DNA from: Aggregatibacter segnis ATCC 33393
GTDB lineage: Bacteria; Pseudomonadota; Gammaproteobacteria; Enterobacterales; Pasteurellaceae
Direction: 5' to 3'
Length of the DNA stretch: 64,000 nt
Assembly: GCF_000185305.1 (NCBI RefSeq)
Contig: NZ_GL622200.1
Location: 1,855,336 to 1,919,335 of the forward strand
A program made the translations under genes and the position numbers. The notes below the pieces were generated by a model. The model was given only the letters and a program-made list of their open reading frames with translations, did no database searches and was not told where the DNA came from. This document shows, one piece after another, positions 10,176 to 18,599 of the stretch; the first letter of the stretch is position 1, and each line of letters starts with the position of its first letter.

Positions 10176-10222
10176 CACGCATAAGAAGACGCGCGCCATC
10201 AGAGTAAGCCACTATCTTAGGG

Positions 10223-10459
10223 CTAAACCTTGCTTTTTGCCCAATTCACTGCCGTTTCAATAGCGTTTCGGGCTTGTGGGCTGTTGCGCCAACAGGTTGA
10301 ACCGGTGATTTCTGCACCGCGTTGAAGAATGAAATCCGGGCTGGTAGCTGCCAATATTTTGACGTCATCCAACCCCATTTCCATCAAACGTTTTAAGATC
10401 GTTGGGCCAATGCCTTTTTGCGACAGAAGGTCGTGTTTTTCAACTTCACTAAATGGCAT
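10223..10459 (-). CDS. small helix-hairpin-helix protein, function unknown
   Basis: The 78-residue product MPFSEVEKHDLLSQKGIGPT... carries one helix-hairpin-helix-like segment (KGIGPTILKRLMEMGLDDV, residues 15-33) of the kind that contacts the DNA backbone without sequence preference. The rest has no recognisable catalytic motif. I take the ATG at 10459, which has AAGGAAG about eight bases upstream, and not the longer open frame, which runs into a repeat. The gene stands alone between two copies of an intergenic repeat. A DNA-binding or nucleoid role is possible but unproven. Confidence 0.6.
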   Translation of the reverse strand: MPFSEVEKHDLLSQKGIGPTILKRLMEMGLDDVKILAATSPDFILQRGAEITGSTCWRNSPQARNAIETAVNWAKSKV

Positions 10460-10479
10460 ATTATCTTCCTTGTGAGGTA

Positions 10480-10546
10480 AAAGTGCGGTGGATTTTGAAA
10501 ATGTTTTTTTAGGTTCTGCCGTGGGTAATAAATTACCCACGGTTAC
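10480..10546. repeat. intergenic repeat copy B with perfect 11-bp palindrome
   Basis: The element begins AAAGTGCGGTGGATTTTGAA and ends with a perfect inverted repeat, CCGTGGGTAAT and ATTACCCACGG (10519-10529 and 10532-10542) with a two-base loop. It is the better-preserved of the two copies. It could form a cruciform or an RNA hairpin in the 5' region of the small gene downstream on the minus strand. Confidence 0.65.
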
Positions 10547-10554
10547 ACATCCTT

Positions 10555-10596
10555 CAGCCCCCTTGGGGCCGATTTTAAATTCCCCGATGGGGAATG
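10555..10596 (-). terminator. hairpins after fruA
   Basis: ATTCCCC and GGGGAAT pair around a three-base loop right after the fruA stop codon, followed on the minus strand by TTTAAAATC. A second GC-rich hairpin (GGCCCC, AAGGGGGC) follows. The T-tract is weak, so termination may be partial. Confidence 0.5.
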
Positions 10597-10597
10597 A

Positions 10598-12262
10598 TTA
10601 GGCTTCCACCTTTGGTTTAATCATCGCATAAACTACGCCGGTCAACACAGAACCAATGGCGATGGCGCCAAGGTACATAAGCGGTTCGGAGACGAACGGA
10701 ATCACAAATAAGCCGCCGTGTGGCGCTTGTAAGGTAATGCCTAAACTCATGGAAATCGCCCCCGCAGTTGCACCACCTAGCACACTGCTGATAATCACGC
10801 GTAGTGGATCTGCCGCCACAAATGGCAATGCCCCTTCGGAAATAAAACAGAAGCCAAGCACGAAAGAGGCTTTACCCGCATCACGTTGATTGGAAGTGAA
10901 TTTACTGCGCGCTAACCAAGTGGCAATCGCCATGCCGATTGGCGGCACCATGCCTGCTGCCATTGCCGCTGCCATTGGGGTGTAAACCTGAGAGGCGATC
11001 ATGCCCACGGAGAAGGTATAAGCCGCTTTGTTTACCGGCCCTCCCATGTCGATACACATCATGGTGCCGATAATCACGCCAAGCACCATGGCATTCACAT
11101 CGCCCATGGATTTGAGCCATTCACTCAACGCCGTCATGATTTTCGCAACAGGCGGGTTAATGAGATAAATCATGGCTAAGCCGACAATGAAAGACCCCAA
11201 TAACGGCAAAATTAAGATCGGTTTAAGGGACATCAGGCTTGGTGGTAATTTAATCACATTATTAAGCCCTTTCACCACATAACCCGCAAGGAAGCCGGCG
11301 ATAATTCCGCCTAAAATCCCCGCGCCTGCGGTCGTCGCCAACATCCCGCCGATTAACCCCACGGCAAGTCCCGGACGGTCGGCGATGGAGAACGCCACAT
11401 AACCTGCGAACACCGCAATCATTAAGTGGAACGCTGCTCCACCGCCGATATCCATTAAGGCTTTCGGCAAGCCACCCGCGATGTTTTCGTCTTTGAACGC
11501 TTCAATACCGAACATGAAGGAAATGGCGATAAGCAAACCGCCTGCCACCACCAATGGCAACATATGCGATACGCCTGTCATTAGGTGCTTATAGACGCCT
11601 TTCTTCTCGCCGCGCTCTTCGGCTTTCGCCGCGGATGTTGCGCCGCCTTCGTAAATTTTGGCGTCTTTAAAGGCTTTATCGAATTCTTGCGCGGTTTTCT
11701 TCAACGCAAGTCCGGTGGAGGTGCGATACATTAATTTGCCTTTGAATTTGTCCAACGGTACGTCAATATCCGCCGCCACAAACACCAAATCCGCTGTAGC
11801 CACTTCTTCTGCCGTGATTTCATTGCCCGCCCCCACTTGTCCGCGGGTTTCCACTTTCACCTGCCAACCTTGTTGTTTGGCGTAGGTTTCGATAGCCTCG
11901 GCAGACATGAACGTATGTGCGACGCCTGTCGGGCAAGCAGTCACCGCCACAATATTTTTCATTTTACCGTTAGAAACGACCGCACTTTCAGCAGGCGGAA
12001 CATAATCCTGCGCCTGTTGAATAGCCTGGTCTAACAAGTTTTCGGGTGCGTTGAAATGTTCGTCAATTTTTGCCAAAAACACTTTTTTGCCACTGAATTG
12101 AGCATTATTGGGTAAAACATTCCCCAAAACGATGATCAGATCCGCCGCCTCGGCACTGTCCACAATTTGATGTTGCGCTTGCGCGGCTTTGCTTAGCATT
12201 TCACGCAATAAAAAGGCCTTTGCATGACCGAAGTTGGCGGTTGGGGTTAAATAAATATGCAT
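10598..12262 (-). CDS. fruA: PTS fructose-specific EIIBC component
   Basis: FruA imports fructose and phosphorylates it to fructose 1-phosphate. The 554 residues comprise a degenerate N-terminal IIB' domain (1-100), the active IIB domain with the phosphorylated cysteine at 110 in AVTACPTGVAHT, a linker near 200-225, and the membrane IIC domain. IIC carries about eight hydrophobic segments and the family stretch IIGTMMCIDMGGPVNKAAY. I chose the ATG at 12262, which has GAGG about nine bases upstream and lies four bases after the fruK stop codon, over an earlier in-frame start inside fruK. It is last in fruBKA. Confidence 0.96.
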   Translation of the reverse strand: MHIYLTPTANFGHAKAFLLREMLSKAAQAQHQIVDSAEAADLIIVLGNVLPNNAQFSGKKVFLAKIDEHFNAPENLLDQAIQQAQDYVPPAESAVVSNGKMKNIVAVTACPTGVAHTFMSAEAIETYAKQQGWQVKVETRGQVGAGNEITAEEVATADLVFVAADIDVPLDKFKGKLMYRTSTGLALKKTAQEFDKAFKDAKIYEGGATSAAKAEERGEKKGVYKHLMTGVSHMLPLVVAGGLLIAISFMFGIEAFKDENIAGGLPKALMDIGGGAAFHLMIAVFAGYVAFSIADRPGLAVGLIGGMLATTAGAGILGGIIAGFLAGYVVKGLNNVIKLPPSLMSLKPILILPLLGSFIVGLAMIYLINPPVAKIMTALSEWLKSMGDVNAMVLGVIIGTMMCIDMGGPVNKAAYTFSVGMIASQVYTPMAAAMAAGMVPPIGMAIATWLARSKFTSNQRDAGKASFVLGFCFISEGALPFVAADPLRVIISSVLGGATAGAISMSLGITLQAPHGGLFVIPFVSEPLMYLGAIAIGSVLTGVVYAMIKPKVEA

Positions 12263-12266
12263 AAGA

Positions 12267-13208
12267 TTATCCCTCAATGACAGTAATGTTGACATTGTTT
12301 AAAATTGGTTCAAGCAAAGTGCGGTCAGAAATGCCCACGTTACTTTGCGACACGGCAAAAGCGGACACCGCACTGGCAAAGGCAAGGGTGTCTTTTTGCG
12401 GAAGGTCGTTAATTAAACCGTAAATCAAGCCCGCCACCATAGAATCGCCCGCACCCACGGTACTCACCACATGTTCACATCTCGGTGGTTGTGCCTGCAT
12501 AATTGCCTCATCACTCAACCATAAAGAACCATTCGCCCCCATGGAAATAATCACATGAGCAATGCCCTGTGCTTTTAATTTTTTGGCGGCAGACACAATT
12601 TCTTCCAGTGAATTTAAGGTATAACCCACCCAGGCTTCTAATTCGCGGTGGTTGGGTTTCACCAACCAAGGCCGTGCGCTTAAACCTGCGGTTAACGCGG
12701 CGTGGCTGCTATCCAACACCACTTTTACGCCTGCCTGATGGAGTTGTTTTAGCCAATCAGCAAACAAGTCCGGCGTCACGCCTCGCGGTAAGCTACCGCA
12801 CACGGCAACAATGTCGAAGAATTTGCAATACGCAAGAGAATCCGCCACAAATTGTTGCCACGCACTTTCACTGATTTCATAGCCTAAAAAGTTTAAATCG
12901 GTAACATCCGCGTCGGTTTCGGTAATTTTCACGTTGATACGAGTTTTGCCCGGCACGCGTTGGAATTTATCTTGTAATCCCAGTTTGTCGAATAAGGCAA
13001 CAAAATCTCCTTGGTTGTCTTCACCGAGAAAACCGCCCACCGTGACGTCAATACCCAAATCTTTTAACACTTTCGCTACGTTAATGCCTTTACCCGCAGG
13101 AAAAAGCCCGAGGGTTTCCACGGTGTTGACTTCGCCCAATTCGATACGTTTTAAACGCCCGACCAAGTCATAAGCGGCGTTTAAGGTGATAGTTGCGACG
13201 TTTGCCAT
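12267..13208 (-). CDS. fruK: 1-phosphofructokinase
   Basis: FruK phosphorylates fructose 1-phosphate to fructose 1,6-bisphosphate. This is a PfkB-family sugar kinase of about 313 residues. The first signature is visible as GLFPAGKGINVAKVLKDLG near residues 35-53, and the second as VGAGDSMVAGLIYG near residue 250, with the catalytic aspartate in GAGD. Two ATGs in tandem overlap the fruB stop codon. I favour the second (13208), whose spacing to AGGGGA is better, but 13211 is possible. The overlap implies translational coupling with fruB. An uptake signal lies near the 3' end. Confidence 0.96.
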   Translation of the reverse strand: MANVATITLNAAYDLVGRLKRIELGEVNTVETLGLFPAGKGINVAKVLKDLGIDVTVGGFLGEDNQGDFVALFDKLGLQDKFQRVPGKTRINVKITETDADVTDLNFLGYEISESAWQQFVADSLAYCKFFDIVAVCGSLPRGVTPDLFADWLKQLHQAGVKVVLDSSHAALTAGLSARPWLVKPNHRELEAWVGYTLNSLEEIVSAAKKLKAQGIAHVIISMGANGSLWLSDEAIMQAQPPRCEHVVSTVGAGDSMVAGLIYGLINDLPQKDTLAFASAVSAFAVSQSNVGISDRTLLEPILNNVNITVIEG

Positions 13209-13210
13209 CA

Positions 13211-14749
13211 TTATTCCCCTAATCCTGCGTTAATTGCTGCACCGATACCCTCAATAGCTTGTTGTGCTTGCTCCCCGGTGGCCAAAAAACGTAAACGATG
13301 GCCTTTCACTACACCTAACGCCACCACTTTCATCAGACTTTTTGCGCTGACCAACGGCGTATCGCGATCGAGATTTTGTACGGCAATATTGGCGTTATAT
13401 TTTTTTACTTCACTGACTAAAATCGCCGCTGGACGGGCATGCAATCCATGTTCATTTTTTACTTCAAAAATGCCTTCCACGGATTCACTCGGATTTTCCA
13501 CCGCACTTTCACCACTTGGCGCAGAAATTGCCGACGCAACTTTCTCCATCACTTCAATGGTGTCCGGTTCGCTTGGTGGTATCGCAGAAATAGTTTCGCC
13601 AAGCCCTGACGCAATCACTTTACCAATAGCTTCAACTGCAGCTTGTGCATCATCGCCTTCTGCCACAAAACGTAAACGATGCCCCTGAGTCACCCCCAAG
13701 GCGACAATTTTTATCAAGCTCTTGGCGCTCACCGGTGCGCTGGCTCGGGTAAGATTTTCCACGGTAATCTTAGAGGTGAATTTTTTCACTTCATTAACCA
13801 AAATGGCGCTTGGTCGGGCATGTAAACCATGTTCATTACGAATAGTAAAGGTACCGACAACGCTGCCGGCAGCCACAGACGGCGCGGCGGAAGCAGTTGA
13901 AGTCGTCTGTGTCGTCGCTTGCGGAATTGCCCTGCCTTTTAATGCTGCAGCAATCTGTGCGCTATCGCCGTTTAACAAGATTTGCTGTACCTTGGCATCT
14001 AACAGACGGGCTAAAGCTTCGTCAATTTGCTCGTTGGCATAAGCCACCGTTACCACGCCATGCACAATTTTATTATTCAAATTAAACGCCTGTTTTGCGC
14101 GACTGAACGCCAACCCATTCTTTTGGTTTCCTACGGCGGCATCGGTTACCCATAGGCCTTGCGCCAACGGCAATGCCGGATTGGCAATGACTTCCGAAAC
14201 GTACTGATGATTGACCGCACTTTGTTGTTCTAATTTGCCGGCGTTAATGGCGATTAAAGTGAGCAAACTGCTGGTGTCCACATCTAAGCTAATGTTTTCA
14301 TCAACCACATTAAATTCGTCCGCTTCGCCCATTAAAATGGCGCGGAATTTTTTCACATCGGTGAGAGTGGCTAATCTTGCAGCGGTGTCTTCATCGCCGA
14401 GAACATGAGTCAGTTGACGTAGCAGTGCCAAATGTTCGTCAGAACGGGCCGCAATGCCGATCACCACATAGGCGATATTACCTTCGCCCCATTCAATCCC
14501 TTGTGGAAACTGGAAAATCTGCACACCGGTGTTTTTTACCATACTACGGGTTTCTAACGTGCCGTGCGGAATGGCGATACCATTCCCTAAAAAGGTCGAT
14601 GTTTGTTGTTCCCGCCCTAACATGCCTTGTAAATAACCGCCTTCCACATAACCAGCCTGTTCAAGGGCATTTGCCGCCAGCGTAATGGCTTGCTGTTTAT
14701 TATCGGCACTCGCCGCCAAATGAATGTTGCTTTCGGGTAAATTAAACAT
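13211..14749 (-). CDS. fruB: fructose PTS EIIA-HPr-HPr multiphosphoryl transfer protein
   Basis: FruB passes phosphate from enzyme I to FruA. The 512 residues hold an EIIA-Fru domain (1-145) with the phosphorylated histidine at 62 in IAIPHGT, a central domain (about 150-285), and then two complete HPr domains in tandem. Each HPr has NEHGLHARP (active histidines at 310 and 437) and an LVSAKSL or PVSAKSL serine region. E. coli FruB (about 376 residues) has only one HPr, so this protein is longer by one duplicated domain and its Pro/Ser/Glu-rich linker. It is first in fruBKA. An uptake signal lies within the linker. Confidence 0.95.
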   Translation of the reverse strand: MFNLPESNIHLAASADNKQQAITLAANALEQAGYVEGGYLQGMLGREQQTSTFLGNGIAIPHGTLETRSMVKNTGVQIFQFPQGIEWGEGNIAYVVIGIAARSDEHLALLRQLTHVLGDEDTAARLATLTDVKKFRAILMGEADEFNVVDENISLDVDTSSLLTLIAINAGKLEQQSAVNHQYVSEVIANPALPLAQGLWVTDAAVGNQKNGLAFSRAKQAFNLNNKIVHGVVTVAYANEQIDEALARLLDAKVQQILLNGDSAQIAAALKGRAIPQATTQTTSTASAAPSVAAGSVVGTFTIRNEHGLHARPSAILVNEVKKFTSKITVENLTRASAPVSAKSLIKIVALGVTQGHRLRFVAEGDDAQAAVEAIGKVIASGLGETISAIPPSEPDTIEVMEKVASAISAPSGESAVENPSESVEGIFEVKNEHGLHARPAAILVSEVKKYNANIAVQNLDRDTPLVSAKSLMKVVALGVVKGHRLRFLATGEQAQQAIEGIGAAINAGLGE

Positions 14750-14771
14750 TCTGTCTCCTTGTTTCTACGAG

Positions 14772-14811
14772 GGTATAAATTGGGTGCTGAATATTGCAAA
14801 AACCTTTCAGC
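14772..14811 (-). promoter_or_regulatory. fruBKA promoter with overlapping GCTGAA/TTCAGC palindrome
   Basis: On the minus strand TTGCAA (14794-14799) and TATACC (14772-14777) are 16 bases apart. Overlapping the -35 box, GCTGAA (14786-14791) and TTCAGC (14806-14811) form an inverted repeat with 14 bases between. These half sites resemble the Cra/FruR core GCTGAA but are spaced more widely than the usual Cra operator. No fruR gene is in the window. The regulator is therefore inference. Confidence 0.45.
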
Positions 14812-14826
14812 TTGGTTTTAAAAATA

Positions 14827-14857
14827 CAAAAAACTGCCGGTAAAAACCGACAGTTTT
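14827..14857 (-). terminator. rho-independent terminator of the lipoprotein gene
   Basis: AAAACTG-CCGGT and ACCG-CAGTTTT arms pair around an AAA loop (one bulged A). On the minus strand the stem is followed by a short T-rich stretch. It lies six bases after the lipoprotein stop codon and ahead of the fruB promoter. Confidence 0.7.
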
Positions 14858-14862
14858 GTAAA

Positions 14863-15384
14863 TTATTTTCCGGTACACAATTTGAGTAATTGCTCGGAAC
14901 CTTGCACGATATATTCGTCATTTTCAGACCGCACTTTGTCTTTTTTCAAATCTAACATGGCGTCATAAATACCTTGGGTCGCGCTCGGCGTATCGATAAG
15001 ACTCCAGCATTTGGCATTCAGTTTGCCAAAATTATTTTGCAACGCCGAGGCATGTACAACGCCGCTGTAGTAGGCATAAACATCGGAATCCTGTCCTTGT
15101 GGGCTATACAATTTTTCTTTGATTTGTTCAACAGGCACAAGAATTCGGCCTAAATACCAATCATTGGCACCACTGGCGAAAGAATTCACATTAAAATCGC
15201 TGTGCACGCGCCCTTGGTAGGTTGCGACCGTAGCCTCATACGCGGTGGCGTAAGATTTTTGGTCAATTTTATCTTCGTCTAAGTCAATGACCGTTTTTTT
15301 GTCACCCATGAAAGGCACATACGAGGAAAGGGAACAAGCGCTCAATAAAGAGGCTAGGAAAAGAATGGAAAGTTTCTTAATCAT
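14863..15384 (-). CDS. small lipoprotein, function unknown
   Basis: The 173-residue product begins with a lipoprotein signal peptide whose lipobox is LLSAC, with the lipidated cysteine at residue 17. Serine follows, which usually favours the outer membrane. The mature part is rich in Asp, Tyr and Lys and contains YATAYEATVATYQGRVH and LLKLC near the end, leaving two further cysteines that could pair. I recognise no domain. It lies between mobA and fruB on the same strand, with a terminator separating it from fruB. Confidence 0.75.
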   Translation of the reverse strand: MIKKLSILFLASLLSACSLSSYVPFMGDKKTVIDLDEDKIDQKSYATAYEATVATYQGRVHSDFNVNSFASGANDWYLGRILVPVEQIKEKLYSPQGQDSDVYAYYSGVVHASALQNNFGKLNAKCWSLIDTPSATQGIYDAMLDLKKDKVRSENDEYIVQGSEQLLKLCTGK

Positions 15385-15470
15385 AAAAATCCTTGAATTT
15401 CGGTGGAAGAAAACAAACTAACTCAAGCGTGGCGCTCATTATACTGTTTCTACGGTGCGCAATAAATAGC

Positions 15471-16058
15471 TCACGAGGATTGCACGTTAAACTGCAGTAA
15501 CTCATCCAATGTGTTGATATTGGTAAACGCTGCCTTATTTTCTGAGAAATCCACACTCACCGCCCCGTTTTGGCGCATAAACTGCAACATTCTGCGCTCG
15601 CCAGTAGCCAAATAAGCCGCAAGTTTCTCTTTTAAGCTACGCGCCATTAAACAGAAGGTCGGATGTTCACGCTCACCATCATGCACATACGCAATAGAAA
15701 CGCCGTGAAAAACCACCGCACTTTTCAATTTTTCCAGTAAATTGTCCGGGAAGAAGGGGCTATCACAAGGCACAAATAAGACAAAATCTGTCTCAGATCG
15801 TTCCAGCGCGGTCAAAATCCCACTTAACGGCCCTTGAAAGCCTTCGATATTATCGCCAAACACCGGCAATCCGGCGACAGCATAAATGGCCTGATTGCGA
15901 TTGGCGTTAACAGAAATATGTTCCACCTGCGAATGCAGGCGATCGTAAATAAATTGAAATAACGGTTTTCCCTGCAGGGGCTGCAAGCCTTTATCCACAC
16001 CGCCCATGCGTTTTGCTTGCCCACCGGCTAAAATGACTGCGCTAATTGAAATTGTCAT
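15471..16058 (-). CDS. mobA: molybdenum cofactor guanylyltransferase
   Basis: MobA joins GMP from GTP to molybdopterin to make the guanine dinucleotide form of the cofactor used by DMSO-reductase-family enzymes such as NapA, which is encoded at 53304-55784. The 195 residues start with the nucleotidyltransferase signature LAGGQAKRMGGVDKGLQ (residues 11-27), and the metal-binding region LFVPCDSPFFP follows near residue 97. The length matches E. coli MobA (194). It is transcribed away from yihD-dsbA, the same neighbourhood as in E. coli. No mobB is adjacent. An uptake signal is inside the gene. Confidence 0.96.
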   Translation of the reverse strand: MTISISAVILAGGQAKRMGGVDKGLQPLQGKPLFQFIYDRLHSQVEHISVNANRNQAIYAVAGLPVFGDNIEGFQGPLSGILTALERSETDFVLFVPCDSPFFPDNLLEKLKSAVVFHGVSIAYVHDGEREHPTFCLMARSLKEKLAAYLATGERRMLQFMRQNGAVSVDFSENKAAFTNINTLDELLQFNVQSS

Positions 16059-16132
16059 GCTTCTTTGTTTTCTTATGAAGTTAATTCAAGTATGATCCCG
16101 CTCGTTTATCTCACAATAATAAGGAAATGCGT

Positions 16133-16399
16133 ATGAAATGTCATCGCCTGAATGAAGTGTTGGAACTTTTACAACCTTACTGGTCTAAAGACCCCGATTT
16201 ATCATTAATGCAAATTATGCAAAAAATTGCTGACGAAACCGGATTTGATAAACCTCTCGCAGAACTATCTGATGAAGTCATCATTTACCACTTAAAAATG
16301 GACGGCAAAGATAAATTCGAGCCAATTCCCGGCATTAAAAAAGATTACGAAGAAGACTTTAAAACCGCGTTATTAAAAGCGCGCGGTATTATTAAATAA
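16133..16399 (+). CDS. yihD: YihD family protein
   Basis: This small cytoplasmic protein (88 residues) is of unknown function. It is strikingly similar to E. coli Yih[18 protein letters not shown] at the start, IYHLKMDG in the middle and [16 protein letters not shown] at the end. I choose the ATG at 16133 over the one at 16127 because the AAGGA ribosome site is seven bases from the former and only about one from the latter. It precedes dsbA by 21 bases, as yihD lies near dsbA in E. coli, which suggests joint transcription. The kinase gene usually between them (srkA) is absent here. Confidence 0.9.
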   Translation: MKCHRLNEVLELLQPYWSKDPDLSLMQIMQKIADETGFDKPLAELSDEVIIYHLKMDGKDKFEPIPGIKKDYEEDFKTALLKARGIIK

Positions 16400-16420
16400 A
16401 TCGATTATTAAGGATAACAA

Positions 16421-17038
16421 ATGAAAAAATGGTTATTTTTAGCGCTGACAGCAGCGCTATCTGTTTCTGTTCAAGCAGCTAACTTAACGGAAGGTAAACA
16501 ATATGTGGTGGTAGAAGGGCAACAACAGAGTGCACAACCGGAAGTATTAGAGTTTTTCTCTTTTTATTGCCCGCATTGTTATCACTTTGAAACCCAATTT
16601 CACATTCCACAAAAAATTAGCGAGAGCCTGCCGGAAGGCACGCCATTCAAGCAATATCACGTGAATTTTTTAGGTCGCCAATCTGAAAACCTCACGCGCG
16701 CGTGGGCGTTGGCCATTGCGATTAAAGCGGAAGAAAAAGTCAAACTGCCATTATTTAAAGCAGCACAAGCCAATACATTGAGTTCGATGAACGACATTCG
16801 CCAAATCTTTATTGATAACGGCATCTCTGCCGAACAATTTGACGGCGGTATCAATAGCTTCGCGGTAAACGGTTTAGTCTCCAAACAGCAACAGTTAGTG
16901 GAAAAATACCAAGTGCGTGGTGTACCCGATTTCTATGTAAACGGTAAATATCGTGTAAACATGGAAGGCTTGGCGCATGATGAAAACACTTTTGTGATCG
17001 AATACGTCGAAACCGTAAAAGGTTTATTGCAAAAATAA
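16421..17038 (+). CDS. dsbA: periplasmic thiol:disulfide oxidase DsbA
   Basis: DsbA introduces disulfide bonds into exported proteins and is re-oxidised by DsbB. The 205 residues start with a signal peptide ending VQA near residue 19. The active site FYCPHCYHF has cysteines at 50 and 53, a helical insert domain follows, and the cis-proline loop RGVPDFYVNG is near residue 170. Length matches the family. Likely clients encoded in the window include LptD, whose four cysteines are at conserved places. A TAAGGATAAC ribosome site precedes the ATG. Confidence 0.97.
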   Translation: MKKWLFLALTAALSVSVQAANLTEGKQYVVVEGQQQSAQPEVLEFFSFYCPHCYHFETQFHIPQKISESLPEGTPFKQYHVNFLGRQSENLTRAWALAIAIKAEEKVKLPLFKAAQANTLSSMNDIRQIFIDNGISAEQFDGGINSFAVNGLVSKQQQLVEKYQVRGVPDFYVNGKYRVNMEGLAHDENTFVIEYVETVKGLLQK

Positions 17039-17096
17039 ACAAAAATTGGTTTAATGCCTGCCGATTTTATTTTCGATACCTATTTTAGAGGATTAT

Positions 17097-17426
17097 ATGG
17101 CTGAGAGTTTTAGCGTAACCCGTCGTTTTTTTGACGACAAAAACTACCCGCGCGGCTTTGCCCGTCACGGTGATTACACCATCAAAGAAGCACAAGCTTT
17201 AGAACAATACGGACAAGCCTTCCGCTCATTAGATTCAGGCGAACGTAAGCCGGTAACCAAAGAAGAAAAAAGCTTTGTTGCATTCTGTCGTGGTGAACGT
17301 GCTGCGGAAACTTTCTTCGAAAAAACCTGGCAGAAATATCGTAGCCGTATCTCCACCAACAAACGCCTTTACACCTTATCCGGTGTGGTTGGCGTGGACA
17401 ATCTGGACGACTACTCGGCAGACTAA
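17097..17426 (+). CDS. maoP: macrodomain Ori protein MaoP (YifE, DUF413)
   Basis: In E. coli MaoP helps organise the Ori macrodomain of the chromosome together with the maoS site. This 109-residue protein matches it closely: [20 protein letters not shown] at the start, [12 protein letters not shown], then [14 protein letters not shown], and the C-terminal LYTLSGV. It has its own strong AGAGGATTAT ribosome site and a terminator about 20 bases after the stop codon. Whether a maoS-like site exists here cannot be told from the sequence. Confidence 0.9.
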   Translation: MAESFSVTRRFFDDKNYPRGFARHGDYTIKEAQALEQYGQAFRSLDSGERKPVTKEEKSFVAFCRGERAAETFFEKTWQKYRSRISTNKRLYTLSGVVGVDNLDDYSAD

Positions 17427-17445
17427 TCACTTAAACAACAATCAG

Positions 17446-17475
17446 AAGGCTTGGGATTCCGAGCCTTTTGTTTTT
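17446..17475 (+). terminator. rho-independent terminator of maoP
   Basis: AAGGCTTGG and CCGAGCCTT pair (with one G-T) around a four-base loop, followed by TTTTGTTTTT. It lies only about 20 bases before the trmA start. Confidence 0.85.
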
Positions 17476-17499
17476 ACGACCGCCAATTCCATGAATGCT

Positions 17500-18597
17500 A
17501 TGCTTAATTTACCCGTTGATCGTTACGCCAAATTGCTCGAAGAAAAGCAACAAAAACTGACCGCACTTTTATCGCCATTTGATGCACCTGATTTACAGGT
17601 GTTCGCCTCGCCAACGCAGCATTTCCGCATGCGGGCAGAGTTTCGAATTTGGCACGAAGGCGATGATTTCTATCACATCATGTTCGATCAACAGAGCAAA
17701 CAACGTTATCGGGTGGATAATTTCCCTATCACCAGCGAACTGATTAATCGCATGATGACGGCATTGTTACCGTTGTTAAAACAGCAAATGGTATTACACC
17801 ACAGACTGTTCCAAATCGATTATTTAAGCACGCAAAGCCAACAGATTATCGTCAGTTTGTTGTATCACAAAGCCTTGGATGAAAATTGGCAAACCGCTGC
17901 GCAAACCTTGCGTTCACAACTCCAACAGCAAGGTTTTAACGTGCAAATTGTCGGACGTGCCAGCAAGCAGAAAATTTGTCTGGAACAAGATTATGTAGAT
18001 GAGATCCTACAGGTACAGGGCAAAGACTACATTTATCGCCAAGTGGAAAACAGCTTCACACAACCAAACGCGGCAGTAAACAGCAAAATGTTGGAATGGG
18101 CGGTAGATTGCACTCGCAATAGTCACGGGGATTTATTGGAGCTTTATTGTGGCAACGGCAATTTTTCTATCGCGCTGGCGCAAAATTTCCGCAAAGTGTT
18201 GGCCACAGAAATTGCCAAACCTTCGGTCGCCGCCGCGCAATTTAACATCGCAGCCAACGAAGTAGAGAATTTACAAATTATTCGTATGTCTGCCGAAGAA
18301 TTTACCCAAGCCATGCAGGGCGTACGCGAATTTAATCGACTAAAAGGCATTGATTTGAAAGCCTATGAATGCAACACCATTTTCGTCGATCCGCCACGCG
18401 CCGGCTTAGATGCGGAGACCGTTAAACTGGTGCAACAATATGAGCGCATTTTGTATATTTCCTGCAATCCGCATACGCTATGCGACAACCTGAAAACACT
18501 CAGCCAAACCCATCGCATTGAAAAAGCCGCCTTGTTCGATCAGTTTCCTTACACGGAACACATGGAAGCGGGCGTTTGGTTAGTGAGAAAGGGATAA
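17500..18597 (+). CDS. trmA: tRNA (uracil-5-)-methyltransferase
   Basis: TrmA makes ribothymidine at position 54 of tRNA, and also methylates tmRNA. From the chosen ATG the product is 365 residues, the family length. Visible landmarks are [14 protein letters not shown] near residue 40, the cofactor-binding [12 protein letters not shown], the VDPPRAGLD loop, and the catalytic cysteine in [12 protein letters not shown]. The last stretch [15 protein letters not shown] matches E. coli TrmA. Neither this ATG nor one at 17491 has a good ribosome site. The open frame runs further upstream into maoP, but the maoP terminator sits in between. An uptake signal encodes part of the N-terminal region. Confidence 0.95.
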   Translation: MLNLPVDRYAKLLEEKQQKLTALLSPFDAPDLQVFASPTQHFRMRAEFRIWHEGDDFYHIMFDQQSKQRYRVDNFPITSELINRMMTALLPLLKQQMVLHHRLFQIDYLSTQSQQIIVSLLYHKALDENWQTAAQTLRSQLQQQGFNVQIVGRASKQKICLEQDYVDEILQVQGKDYIYRQVENSFTQPNAAVNSKMLEWAVDCTRNSHGDLLELYCGNGNFSIALAQNFRKVLATEIAKPSVAAAQFNIAANEVENLQIIRMSAEEFTQAMQGVREFNRLKGIDLKAYECNTIFVDPPRAGLDAETVKLVQQYERILYISCNPHTLCDNLKTLSQTHRIEKAALFDQFPYTEHMEAGVWLVRKG

Positions 18598-18599
18598 AC

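Noticed and set aside
17275..17499. 75-codon N-terminal extension of TrmA overlapping maoP
   Set aside because: The frame is open by chance. The maoP terminator lies within it and family members begin at the downstream ATG.
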